A stretch of DNA of 64,000 bases from Erythrobacter sp. Alg231-14 (GTDB taxonomy: Bacteria > Pseudomonadota > Alphaproteobacteria > Sphingomonadales > Sphingomonadaceae): assembly GCF_900149685.1 (NCBI RefSeq), contig NZ_LT702999.1, positions 62,001-126,000 on the forward strand, given 5' to 3'. The number at the start of each line of letters is the position of its first letter. The first letter of the stretch is position 1. Made by a program: the position numbers and the translations under genes. Shown piece by piece: positions 35,699-43,938 of the stretch. The notes under the pieces are model-generated. The model had not been told where the DNA came from. It saw only the letters and a list, made by a program, of their open reading frames with translations, and did no database searches.

Positions 35699-36753
35699 GT
35701 GAGCGACCTCCACGCCCCGGCGAATTGCTCCAACTCGTCCTGCGTGGTGCTCCAGCCGAGGCTAACCCGGATCGTGCGCGCGGCCACGTCATCGGACACG
35801 CCGAAGGCATCGAGAACGCGGCTTTTCTTAAGCGTGCCGGAGGAACATGCGCTGCCCGCCGACACCGCAAACCCCATTGCGTCTAGGCGGATGAGGAGCG
35901 CCTGCGCGCTGATGCTGGGGTGTGACAAGGCAGCAATATAATCGCTCTGATCCCGAAAGTTCAGCCGCGCGTCGCCAAATTCGGCAAAGAACTGCTCCCG
36001 CTGCTCAGAAGTCGTGTGCCATTCGCCCGCTTCCAGCGCGGCGGCAAACCCCATCGCACCGGGCACATTTTCCGTCCCCCGGCGATATCCGCGTTCATGC
36101 CCACCCATCGGATTGAGCGCCGCATAATCGCGCACCAACAACGCGCCAACACCAATCGGCCCGCCCAATTTGTGCGCCGATACCACCGCCATATGGGCGT
36201 TTGGCAACGCGATCTTCCCCGCGCTTTGCGAACAATCGGATAGGATCTGAGTTTTCTCGAAATTGTTGGCGATGCGCCGAAATCCATCAAGGTCGAAAAC
36301 CGCGCCCGTTTCCGAATTGACGTGCTGCATAAAAATCAAAGTGGACGGGAGATCGTCATTGGGACCGGTCCCTACTGCGCCCGCAGCCTCATAAATTTCG
36401 CCGCGTCCAACGACGCCGCGCTCGCCAAGCGGCATGATATAGTCGAACGTTTCGGCCCCGTCCGCATAGACCGCATCATGTTCGACCGCGCTTGCTACTT
36501 TGCGCTCAACCTTCGCGTATCGCAGAGCAATCGCCAGCGCTTCGCTCGCGCCGCTGGTAAAAATCAGCTCGCCGTCCCAATCCAGCGCCCGCTTGATCCG
36601 GTCGCGCGCATCCTCAAGTGCCTGCTTCGCCTTGCGCCCTTCGGCATGCGGGCTGGACGGGTTTGCCCATAGAGCAAAGCCTTGCTCCATCGCCGCGCGC
36701 GCTTCTGGACGCAGCGGAGAAGTCGCCGCGTGATCGAGGTAAATCCGTCCCAC
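35695..36753 (-). CDS. Cysteine desulfurase (first copy)
   Basis: A 352-residue NifS/IscS-like PLP enzyme beginning GRIYLDHAATSPLRPEAR. The PLP histidine is in SAVEHDAVYA, the lysine in VVSAHKLGGPIGVGALLV and the catalytic cysteine in AVSAGSACSSGTLKKSRV. Only about half its residues match the downstream desulfurase by eye, so they are old paralogues rather than a recent duplication. I set the start at GTG 36753 because upstream residues lack family resemblance and would overlap the divergent hydrolase gene. Downstream gene overlaps by 4 bp. Confidence 0.92.
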   Translation of the reverse strand: MGRIYLDHAATSPLRPEARAAMEQGFALWANPSSPHAEGRKAKQALEDARDRIKRALDWDGELIFTSGASEALAIALRYAKVERKVASAVEHDAVYADGAETFDYIMPLGERGVVGRGEIYEAAGAVGTGPNDDLPSTLIFMQHVNSETGAVFDLDGFRRIANNFEKTQILSDCSQSAGKIALPNAHMAVVSAHKLGGPIGVGALLVRDYAALNPMGGHERGYRRGTENVPGAMGFAAALEAGEWHTTSEQREQFFAEFGDARLNFRDQSDYIAALSHPSISAQALLIRLDAMGFAVSAGSACSSGTLKKSRVLDAFGVSDDVAARTIRVSLGWSTTQDELEQFAGAWRSLT

Positions 36754-36865
36754 TTGTGGTCTATCCGACAAAAAATTGCGTAAATTGCATGGATACCTAT
36801 ATAGAGCGCGCTCTCTCAGGTGCCAGCGCGCATCTCGCCTATCCAATTTTCGCAAGGTTTTGCCG

Positions 36866-37522
36866 ATGCCATCAGTCATCTTCCCCGGTCCAGAAGGCCG
36901 CCTCGAAGGTCGTTTCTCCCCTCCACCGCGTCCGCGCGCACCGGTTGCGATGATCCTACACCCGCATCCCGAAGGCGGCGGAACCATGAACGATCGCATC
37001 GTTCAACGGATGTACAAAACATTCGCGGATCGCGGTTTTGCCGTTTTGCGTTTCAACTTTCGCGGCGTCGGACGCAGCCAAGGCAGCTTTGACAGCGGCA
37101 TTGGCGAATTGTCGGATGCGGCCAGCGCGCTTGATTGGGTGCAAAGCATCCACCCAGAGGCGCAAACTACTTGGGTTGCGGGCTATTCCTTTGGCGCGTT
37201 GATCGGCATGCAATTGTTGATGCGCCGCCCCGAAGTGCGCGGCTTTATCTCCATCGCGCCGCCCGCCAACATGTACGACTTCAGCTTCCTCGCACCCTGC
37301 CCCGCCAGCGGCATCTTTGTGCAAGGCGCAGCGGACACCGTGGTTCAGCCAAGCGCTGTTCAAAAGCTGGTCGACAAATTGCGCACGCAAAAACACATCA
37401 CGATCCATCATGATGAAATCCCGCGCGCCAACCACTTCTTCGAAAACGAAACCGAAGAAATGATGGCGTCGGTCGACAATTATTTGGATTTCCGTCTGTC
37501 ACCGGATTGCCCGATTAAGTGA
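36866..37522 (+). CDS. Alpha/beta hydrolase (COG2945-like)
   Basis: A 218-residue small hydrolase beginning PSVIFPGPEGRLEGRF. Features: MILHPHPEGGGTMNDRIV, FRGVGRSQGSFDSGIGEL, the nucleophile elbow AGYSFGALIGMQLL, the aspartate in VQGAADTVVQP and the histidine RANHFFEN. Related proteins are regularly encoded next to suf/isc-type genes. It is divergent from the desulfurase with about 110 bp between starts. The ATG 36866 has AAGG about 9 nt upstream; the longer reading from 36776 has no such support. Confidence 0.88.
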   Translation: MPSVIFPGPEGRLEGRFSPPPRPRAPVAMILHPHPEGGGTMNDRIVQRMYKTFADRGFAVLRFNFRGVGRSQGSFDSGIGELSDAASALDWVQSIHPEAQTTWVAGYSFGALIGMQLLMRRPEVRGFISIAPPANMYDFSFLAPCPASGIFVQGAADTVVQPSAVQKLVDKLRTQKHITIHHDEIPRANHFFENETEEMMASVDNYLDFRLSPDCPIK

Positions 37523-37849
37523 TCTGAGGATCACCTAATTCCCCTATTGTTGCGCGCCCTCGGGCGCTGGATGCGGCACGGCGGCCATTCTGCCTGATTG
37601 GATAACCGCATAAACGCCTGCGCGCGGCCGTAACGCTCCGGCGCGCGCTTTGGCGCACCCAAAGGGCGTGTGAGCGATGAAATCGCACCCCGAGCCGGGC
37701 GCGAAAACCGACCCCAAGAAACAACAATATTTCAAGAATTCAACCCGTTGCACAACGATACCGGTCCCAAACCGCAACTCGATAGTCCTTGCCTATCAAA
37801 AGTGATGTTGTAACATAGCAACACATCATCGGTGAGAGGAGATGTAACA
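37523..37849. other. Intergenic region with candidate operator
   Basis: About 325 bases without a convincing gene; short minus-strand frames here look spurious. An 18-bp dyad, TGTTG-8 nt-CAACA, lies at 37806-37823, roughly 25 bases before the TonB-domain gene's start. The remainder is unremarkable. Confidence 0.5.
37806..37823. promoter_or_regulatory. Candidate operator palindrome
   Basis: TGTTGTAACATAGCAACA. The arms TGTTG/CAACA are perfect and 8 bp apart; GATG/CATC on the outside partly extends the symmetry. Located directly upstream of the ribosome-binding site of the TonB-domain gene, so a repressor site is plausible. The regulator is unknown; a loose resemblance to alphaproteobacterial Zur sites is not enough to claim one. 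Confidence 0.35.
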
Positions 37850-38542
37850 ATGAGCTATGTTAACACAACAAACCGGACCAATCCGGTCGCCGTTCTTGGG
37901 GCGCTTGGCGTTCCTGGCGCGTTTGGAGTGCTGCTGGTTTTGGGACTGGCGATCAAAGTGGTCACCCCGCCTATCGACGACGACCTCGAAGGCTACCAAT
38001 ACACCGCCATTGATATTGATCCCATCGTCGAGCCCGAAGTTGTACCGGAGGTCGAACCAACCACCCAAACCACACAGCCAGACCCCAGGATACTGCCCCC
38101 ACCCCCACGCCCGGACACGGGTTTTGAATTCTCAGAAAGCGCCAGCACCCCGATCAGCACCCTCCCGACACTTGGTGACGATTTTGGCATCGGTTCAGAA
38201 CCGGTGGATTTTGGCACCGTCATTCCGGCGGGACCCCCAGCCATTGACCCCATCGCCGCGTCTCCGCGCGGCAATGCCAGCGGTTGGATCACCAATGACG
38301 ATTACCGCACCAGTTGGATCAATCGCGACTATTCGGGTGTCGCGGCATTCAGCCTTTCGATTGATGCACGTGGCCGTGTGACCAATTGTTCGATCACAAA
38401 CTCAACCGGCCATGATGTGTTGGATCGGGCGACGTGCCGTCTGCTGCAACGTCGGGCGCGGTTCAATCCGGCCTTAGACAGCGCCGGCGAACCGGTCGCA
38501 GGCACCTTTGCCAGCTCGGTAAACTGGCAAATCCCAGAATAA
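37850..38542 (+). CDS. TonB C-terminal domain protein
   Basis: A 230-residue protein with an N-terminal membrane helix (LGALGVPGAFGVLLVLGLAI), a Pro/Glu-rich periplasmic linker (PIVEPEVVPEVEPTTQTTQP, PPPPRPDTG) and a TonB-like C-terminal domain of about 90 residues (from NRDYSGVAAFSLSIDARGRV to VNWQIPE; consensus element GRVTNCSITNSTGHDVLDRA). It should transduce energy to outer-membrane receptors, or be a related periplasm-spanning protein. No exbB/exbD neighbours. ATG 37850 has AGGAG 8 nt upstream. Confidence 0.85.
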   Translation: MSYVNTTNRTNPVAVLGALGVPGAFGVLLVLGLAIKVVTPPIDDDLEGYQYTAIDIDPIVEPEVVPEVEPTTQTTQPDPRILPPPPRPDTGFEFSESASTPISTLPTLGDDFGIGSEPVDFGTVIPAGPPAIDPIAASPRGNASGWITNDDYRTSWINRDYSGVAAFSLSIDARGRVTNCSITNSTGHDVLDRATCRLLQRRARFNPALDSAGEPVAGTFASSVNWQIPE

Positions 38543-38574
38543 ACCGCTTCAAATTCCATCAGGCGGCCGGGGTG

Positions 38575-38787
38575 TTAGCGCGCCTCGGCCGCTTCTGCTT
38601 GATCAAGGGGCGATGACCCATCCGCGGTCGGCACCGTCCAGATTAAGACATTGCCGATCGCGATGGCCGCCAACAACACCATCAACATCGGCTGTTTCGC
38701 CTCACCCGTGCGGCGCCAAAGGAAATACGCGCCTGCGACCAAAAGGATCGCCGCGAGCACCACAATTGAAAGCACTAAATCTATCAC
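38575..38787 (-). CDS. Small two-helix membrane protein
   Basis: A 70-residue protein with two hydrophobic segments (LVLSIVVLAAILLVAGAYFL and MLMVLLAAIAIGNVLIWTVP) separated by a WRRTGEAKQP loop, and a short acidic C-terminus. Start is GTG 38787. No named family is recognised. Coding status rests on topology and codon pattern; it is isolated between two plus-strand genes. Confidence 0.55.
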   Translation of the reverse strand: MIDLVLSIVVLAAILLVAGAYFLWRRTGEAKQPMLMVLLAAIAIGNVLIWTVPTADGSSPLDQAEAAEAR

Positions 38788-38920
38788 CGGCCTATTCCGC
38801 TCCCGCCAAATTCTGGGCCAAATTCCGACATGTCAAAACCTGTATCATGGCACTGGAACATTGCCAGCTTTGCGTCTAGCGTCGGTGCACAATATCTAGG
38901 GTCTATTATGGGAGAATATC

Positions 38921-39283
38921 GTGGGAATTTTTAGCTCAATCTCGAACGCAATCTTTGGTTCGGACGAAGAAGAAGCAGCGGCACCAGAAGCTGCAGCAGC
39001 ACCAGCAGCAGCGCCAAAGCGCGATGCAATCAGCGGTGTTGATGTTGAACAACGCATCGGCAGCATCCCTGGTTCTGACAAACTCAACTGGAAGACATCG
39101 ATTGTCGACCTGATGAAACTGGTTCAGATCGATCCCAGCTACGCCAACCGCAAGGAATTGGCTCAGGAACTCGGCAATGCGGATTACTCCGGAACAGCGG
39201 AAGACAACATCGCGCTTCACAAGGCGGTGATGAACAAAATCGCAGCCGCCGGCGGCATCGTTCCCGCCGATCTGAAGGACTGA
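38921..39283 (+). CDS. DUF3597 domain-containing protein
   Basis: A 120-residue cytoplasmic protein: GIFSSISNAIFG, an Ala/Glu/Pro-rich linker (about residues 15-32), then the DUF3597 domain with DVEQRIGSIPG, LNWKTSIVDLMKLVQIDPSY and RKELAQELGN. DUF3597 occurs in LysM-like envelope proteins of Proteobacteria; the function is unknown. Start is GTG 38921, with GGGAG about 7 nt upstream. Isolated. Confidence 0.85.
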   Translation: MGIFSSISNAIFGSDEEEAAAPEAAAAPAAAPKRDAISGVDVEQRIGSIPGSDKLNWKTSIVDLMKLVQIDPSYANRKELAQELGNADYSGTAEDNIALHKAVMNKIAAAGGIVPADLKD

Positions 39284-39318
39284 TTGACAGCTCTCATCTG
39301 TGGGTTAACACTCACGGA

Positions 39319-41199
39319 ATGAGAGAGACAAAAACCAGCTTCACAATGAAAAACCTTACGCGCCGTCAGGCCCTATCCGGGCTTGGCGGCGCGTCTGCTT
39401 TGGCGCTTATGCCGGGATGCATGAATGTGCGCGGGGCCGATGGCCAACCGGGCCAGCCCGGCGCATCGGCAACCGGCATGATGGGCCCCGATGCCAAGCT
39501 GGATGACATTGCCTACAAAATGCTCGCGCATGAACCGGGGCGCGCGACGGGACTTGGTGTGGACACCGGTGCCTATGCCGATTGGCGCGGGACATTCGGC
39601 GCCGCCGGCCAAGGCGGGCGTGAAGAATATCGCGCCACTCTGACGCAATTGTTGGACGATGCGCGGTCTTATCCCAAAGAGGGTTTGACGCCGGATCAAT
39701 TGACCGGGTTCGAAGTCGTGGAAAGCGCCTATTCCAAAGCACTCGAAGGGATGGCTTTACCCTATGGCGATGTCGCCGTGGGCAGCTGGCGCAACGCCCC
39801 TTATCTCGTGATTCAAAATGTCGGCGGTTACATCGATTTCCCGCGTCATTTCGGCGCGACACAGCCGCTGCGAGATGCGCAAGATGTCGAATATTACCTT
39901 GGTCGATTGAACGAGGTGAGCGACGTTTTGGACGGGGAAACCGATCGCATTGCCGAAGCGCGCGGAATGGGCGTGGTACCGCCCGATTTCCTATTGGACA
40001 AAACCATCGCTCAAATGGAGGCCAACATCGCGGACGCCGCGAACAATGGCGGCGCCTATGTGGGACCGCTATTGGCCTCAGATTTGGCCCCGGCCACGAC
40101 CGCATCGCGTCAGGCATTGGGCCTTGTGAACACGCGTTTGATCCCGGCTCTCCAACGACAATTGGAAGAATTGCAAGCGCAACGGGCCGTCGCCACGTCA
40201 AACGCCGGTATTTGGGCGCAGCCCGAAGGGGAAGCGTGGTATTCATGGTCCACCAGCGCATCAACCACGACATCACTCAGCCCGGATGAAATCCACGAAC
40301 AAGGGTTGGATGAATTGGCCACATTGCATGGCCGGATGGATCCAATCCTGCGCGATATCGGCTACACCCAAGGCACCGTTGGCGAACGAATGCAGGCCTT
40401 GGGCAACGACCCACGTTACAAATTTGCCGAGGGCGATCCGGGCCGCGAAGAAATCTTTGCGTTTATTGATGAGCGGATCGAATGGATCAAAGCGCAAATG
40501 CCGCGTGCGTTCAACCAATTGGTCAATCCCAATATGGAAGTCCGCCGTATCCCGATCAACGAAGAGGCTGGCGCGCCCGGCGCCTATGGTGGCGCGGGCA
40601 GCAAGGATGGAAGCATACCCGGCCGGTTCTGGATAAACCTGCGGTCCACCGACCTGCATCGCAAATATGACCTGCCGGATCTCACATTCCATGAAAGCAT
40701 CCCGGGCCATGTTTGGGAGGGCGAGTATTCCAACCGCCTGCCATTGATCCGTTCCATTCTGGCGTTCGGCGCTTTCAGCGAAGGTTGGGCGTTGTACGGG
40801 GAACAGCTTGCCGATGAATTGGGCGCCTACGATGATTTTGCAGTCGGTCGGCTCGGCTACCTGCAAAGCCTTGCCTTCCGTGCATGCAGGTTGGTTGTCG
40901 ACACCGGGCTGCACTCCAAACGCTGGACCCGAGCACAAGCCAACGCCTTTTTTGTCGAACGCAACGGGTCAAAACCCGAAGAAGTCGCGGGCGAGGTGGA
41001 CCGGTATTGCAGTTGGCCCGGTCAGGCGTGCTCTTACAAAATCGGCCATTCCGAAATCGTCCGGCAACGCGCGCGGGCCGAAGCGGAAATGGGGTCAGCC
41101 TACGATTTCAAGGCGTTCAACACCGCCGTCATTCTGGGCGGGAACGCACCGTTGGATGTGGTTGGAAAAACGGTCGATCGTTACATCGCGGGAGCATAA
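39319..41199 (+). CDS. DUF885 family putative peptidase, Tat/lipoprotein
   Basis: A 626-residue DUF885 protein. The N-terminus carries a twin-arginine motif (TRRQALSGLGGAS) followed by LALMPGC, suggesting a Tat-exported lipoprotein. The putative zinc site is DLTFHESIPGHVWEGEYSNR (HExxxGH, about residue 457) with a downstream glutamate at AFSEGWALYGEQLADELG. The last 20 residues include VILGGNAPLDVVGKTVDRYI as usual. DUF885 enzymes are thought to be dipeptidyl or oligopeptidases. ATG 39346 is an alternative start that begins nearer the Tat motif. Confidence 0.88.
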   Translation: MRETKTSFTMKNLTRRQALSGLGGASALALMPGCMNVRGADGQPGQPGASATGMMGPDAKLDDIAYKMLAHEPGRATGLGVDTGAYADWRGTFGAAGQGGREEYRATLTQLLDDARSYPKEGLTPDQLTGFEVVESAYSKALEGMALPYGDVAVGSWRNAPYLVIQNVGGYIDFPRHFGATQPLRDAQDVEYYLGRLNEVSDVLDGETDRIAEARGMGVVPPDFLLDKTIAQMEANIADAANNGGAYVGPLLASDLAPATTASRQALGLVNTRLIPALQRQLEELQAQRAVATSNAGIWAQPEGEAWYSWSTSASTTTSLSPDEIHEQGLDELATLHGRMDPILRDIGYTQGTVGERMQALGNDPRYKFAEGDPGREEIFAFIDERIEWIKAQMPRAFNQLVNPNMEVRRIPINEEAGAPGAYGGAGSKDGSIPGRFWINLRSTDLHRKYDLPDLTFHESIPGHVWEGEYSNRLPLIRSILAFGAFSEGWALYGEQLADELGAYDDFAVGRLGYLQSLAFRACRLVVDTGLHSKRWTRAQANAFFVERNGSKPEEVAGEVDRYCSWPGQACSYKIGHSEIVRQRARAEAEMGSAYDFKAFNTAVILGGNAPLDVVGKTVDRYIAGA

Positions 41200-41217
41200 T
41201 CAATCGGAGCTTAATCC

Positions 41218-42108
41218 ATGAAGATACTTCGCGCCGCTGCCGCTTGTTTGGTGATGATCCCCGCCGCCGCCCACGCCGGTATGCCGATAGAGGTTGAGAA
41301 GACTTGCCCGGTCGGCGGTGAGACCTTCCGTCACGTAGAAACAGGGAGCTATTCGACGTTTGGATCGCGACCCGATGGGCGTCCCTATGGCAGTTGGTAT
41401 TTCCCGATGCCCCTTGCGGAATGTCCGGAAAACGCTCTGGTCATGTATCGCAATTTTGAAGAGGACGAGATCGCCGAACTGACACGACTGGTTTTGTCCG
41501 ATGCGTATCAAGCGATGCGAGGAGAGACCACCTATTACCGAGCATCATGGCTTGAGGAGCGTATGCAAAGCACCGCATCGCTGGCTCCGGTCTTCCTCAT
41601 GATGCGGGCTGCATGGCAGGTCGATGAGGCGCCAGAGATCAAGACCCGCTATCAAACCGAATTTGCGCAGCGCGCGGGCAATGTTCCCGTTGTTCCCGAC
41701 GATCTCGACACATTGTTTTTGAGGTTTCGTGTGGCCAACGCGCTGCGTGAAACAGGCCAATTTACGGATGCGGCGTCCTCATTGAACACGATCCCCACTG
41801 CATCATTGGACGTCACCGTGCCAGAGCCTGACGGCGACAATTACAATGATGTCCGTGACGCGGAGGCGAGGCTGTTTCTGCTCAGTCAGATCGAGCCGTT
41901 GCACCTATTGATCGAAGCCGGTGATACATCATCCGAACCTCTTTCGATGATCCCTCCTAGAATGGCAGAATATCGGTGTTACGAAATGGCCGAAGAGGAC
42001 AGCGCCGATCTTCCCGAGCTGTGTTTGAGCGATGAAATGCAGGAGCGCGTTGCCGAAATTCGGGAAAGTCGATCGGATTGGCGCACTCCTGATACGCGGC
42101 CCCGATAG
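41218..42108 (+). CDS. Hypothetical exported protein
   Basis: A 296-residue secreted protein, 18 bp after the DUF885 gene. Signal peptide: ILRAAAACLVMIPAAAHAG. The mature part begins with a CPVGGETFRHVETGSYSTFG motif and SRPDGRPYGSWYFPMPLAECPEN, two cysteines that may pair or bind metal; the rest is helical with a TPR-like look (ARLFLLSQIEPLHLLIEAG). No named family recognised. It is likely co-transcribed with the peptidase. Confidence 0.75.
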   Translation: MKILRAAAACLVMIPAAAHAGMPIEVEKTCPVGGETFRHVETGSYSTFGSRPDGRPYGSWYFPMPLAECPENALVMYRNFEEDEIAELTRLVLSDAYQAMRGETTYYRASWLEERMQSTASLAPVFLMMRAAWQVDEAPEIKTRYQTEFAQRAGNVPVVPDDLDTLFLRFRVANALRETGQFTDAASSLNTIPTASLDVTVPEPDGDNYNDVRDAEARLFLLSQIEPLHLLIEAGDTSSEPLSMIPPRMAEYRCYEMAEEDSADLPELCLSDEMQERVAEIRESRSDWRTPDTRPR

Positions 42109-42195
42109 GCGCCGGATATGATCCGTATGAGCAGCATGGAATTGCTCGGCGCGCTCCCTATCTAAGGCTTTGCCCCGTTATTCAGGAGACGTTGC

Positions 42196-43830
42196 GTGGA
42201 ACAAATCGGCCCCGACCTCGAAACAATGAAGCGCGTGCCTTTGGCACAGGCCCATGTCGATGCCATCGCGCAGATTGGCACAGAGTGCACGTATCCGGCC
42301 GGTCACATCGTCGCAGAAATCGGCAAAGTGATGGACACGTTCGTCTATGTCATCGACGGTGAATTGGAGGTCGTGAACCCGTATGACGGCGAACGCTTGC
42401 TGGAATCCGGCCTTGGCCCGACGCAGTTTTTGGGGGAGATCGGCTTTCTCAATCGCGCCACCAATTACCTCAAAATTCGGGCGGCGGTGGACACCAAAGT
42501 GATCGAGGCTCCGCGCGAAGGCGTGTTGGAATTGATGAACCGCATTCCGGAATTGTCGGACCATATCATCACAGTGTTCGCGGCACGGCGCGCCAAACAA
42601 TTTGAACTCAGCAACGGATCGGTCAAAGTCATAGGTGCGGATCGCGATCCTCAGGTTCAGGCCGTCGAACGGTTTCTGTCGCGCAACCGCATTCCCTTTC
42701 AAAGCTACGACATGGATGCGCGCGATGAAGAGACAAACACATTGTGCGATATGGCTGGGCACGAACCCAGCGTCATCCTTGGCACCGATACGAAATTGGA
42801 GGATCCGACCCCGCGCAAAGTGGCGCAATTCCTCAACCTTGATCTCGACATTTGCGCGCGCCGCGATTTTGATGTCTTGATTGTCGGCGGCGGTCCGGCG
42901 GGCGTCGCGGCGGCGGTCTATGCAGGCAGCGAAGGTTTGGACGCGATCGTCGTCGAAGACATGGCCATTGGCGGTCAAGCGGGCACATCCAGCCGCATTG
43001 AAAACTACATGGGTTTCCCAACCGGGATCAGCGGCACCGACTTAACCTATCGCGGCCAAATCCAAGCGATGAAATTCGGCACAACATTCGCAATGCCCAG
43101 GCGGGTGGAAAAGCTAACTCGGCGCGACGACGGCACCTACTGCGCATTGTTAGATGGCGGTCAGGCGGGAACGGACGAAATCTGCGCAAAGGCCGTTTTG
43201 GTCAGCACGGGGGTGCAATACCGGCGATTGCCGCTTGAAAAACTGCGCGAGCTCGAAGGCGCTGGTATCTTCTATTCCGCCACAGAAATGGAAGCCCGTT
43301 TTTGTTCACAGACCGAGGCGGTCGTCATCGGCGGCGGCAATTCCGCCGGTCAGGCCGCGATGTACCTATCGCGCAGCGCAGCGCATGTGCATTTGGTCGT
43401 CCGCTCAGACAGTTTGGCGGCATCCATGTCGAGCTACCTTTCCCGCCGATTGGAAGCCGACCCAAGGGTCACGATCCATTACAACACCACGGTTACCCAA
43501 TTGCACGGCGAAGATTGGTTGAACGCGGTCACATTCACAAAGCCCGATGGCGAAAGTCGGATCGACACCCGTGCATTGTTCATCATGATCGGCGCAGCCC
43601 CCAACACCGAATGGTTGTCGGGATTGGTCGAGGTTGACGATAAAGGCTTTGTCCTAACCGGCGCATCGGTGGGCCGGGAAAGCCCGTTTGAAACGGGAAC
43701 GGACGGCATTTTCGCGGTGGGTGATGTGCGATCCGGCTCAGTAAAACGCGTGGCCAGCGCCGTGGGAGAAGGATCGGTCGTAGTAAGCCGTATTTGGACA
43801 TATCTGGATGAATTGGCGGATCACACTTGA
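42196..43830 (+). CDS. cNMP-binding / thioredoxin-reductase-like flavoprotein fusion
   Basis: A 544-residue three-part protein. Residues about 15-130: cyclic-nucleotide-binding (Crp-like) fold (VAEIGKVMDTFVYVIDGELE, LGEIGFLNRATNYLKIRAAV). About 140-215: glutaredoxin/thioredoxin-like segment (KVIGADRDPQVQAVERFLSR). About 225-544: FAD/NAD(P) reductase with GGGPAGVAAAVYAGSEGL, MAIGGQAGTSSRIENYMGFP and GGGNSAGQAAMYLSR. The CxxC redox pair of real thioredoxin reductases is absent (the region reads IFYSATEMEARFC). Related fusions occur in other bacteria; electron acceptor unknown. Start is GTG 42196 with AGGAG 8 nt upstream. Confidence 0.9.
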   Translation: MEQIGPDLETMKRVPLAQAHVDAIAQIGTECTYPAGHIVAEIGKVMDTFVYVIDGELEVVNPYDGERLLESGLGPTQFLGEIGFLNRATNYLKIRAAVDTKVIEAPREGVLELMNRIPELSDHIITVFAARRAKQFELSNGSVKVIGADRDPQVQAVERFLSRNRIPFQSYDMDARDEETNTLCDMAGHEPSVILGTDTKLEDPTPRKVAQFLNLDLDICARRDFDVLIVGGGPAGVAAAVYAGSEGLDAIVVEDMAIGGQAGTSSRIENYMGFPTGISGTDLTYRGQIQAMKFGTTFAMPRRVEKLTRRDDGTYCALLDGGQAGTDEICAKAVLVSTGVQYRRLPLEKLRELEGAGIFYSATEMEARFCSQTEAVVIGGGNSAGQAAMYLSRSAAHVHLVVRSDSLAASMSSYLSRRLEADPRVTIHYNTTVTQLHGEDWLNAVTFTKPDGESRIDTRALFIMIGAAPNTEWLSGLVEVDDKGFVLTGASVGRESPFETGTDGIFAVGDVRSGSVKRVASAVGEGSVVVSRIWTYLDELADHT

Positions 43831-43938
43831 TCGCCTTTATCCGTCCCCCACATTTGACAGGCTAGTCAAACACCAAAAATTTCATATACTTCCCGCCGCA
43901 TCGTGCAGTCGCAGGCATTGATGAGAGGGACGCAATTG

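Noticed and set aside
37515-37777. Two minus-strand frames of 70 and 77 codons downstream of the hydrolase
   Set aside because: They overlap each other, have no ribosome-binding site, and their products are Arg/Ala-rich without domain or topology.
38960-39020. GCA/GAA-rich repeat that might look like tandem repeats
   Set aside because: It is the Ala/Glu/Pro linker of the DUF3597 protein, coding low complexity rather than a repeat element or CRISPR.
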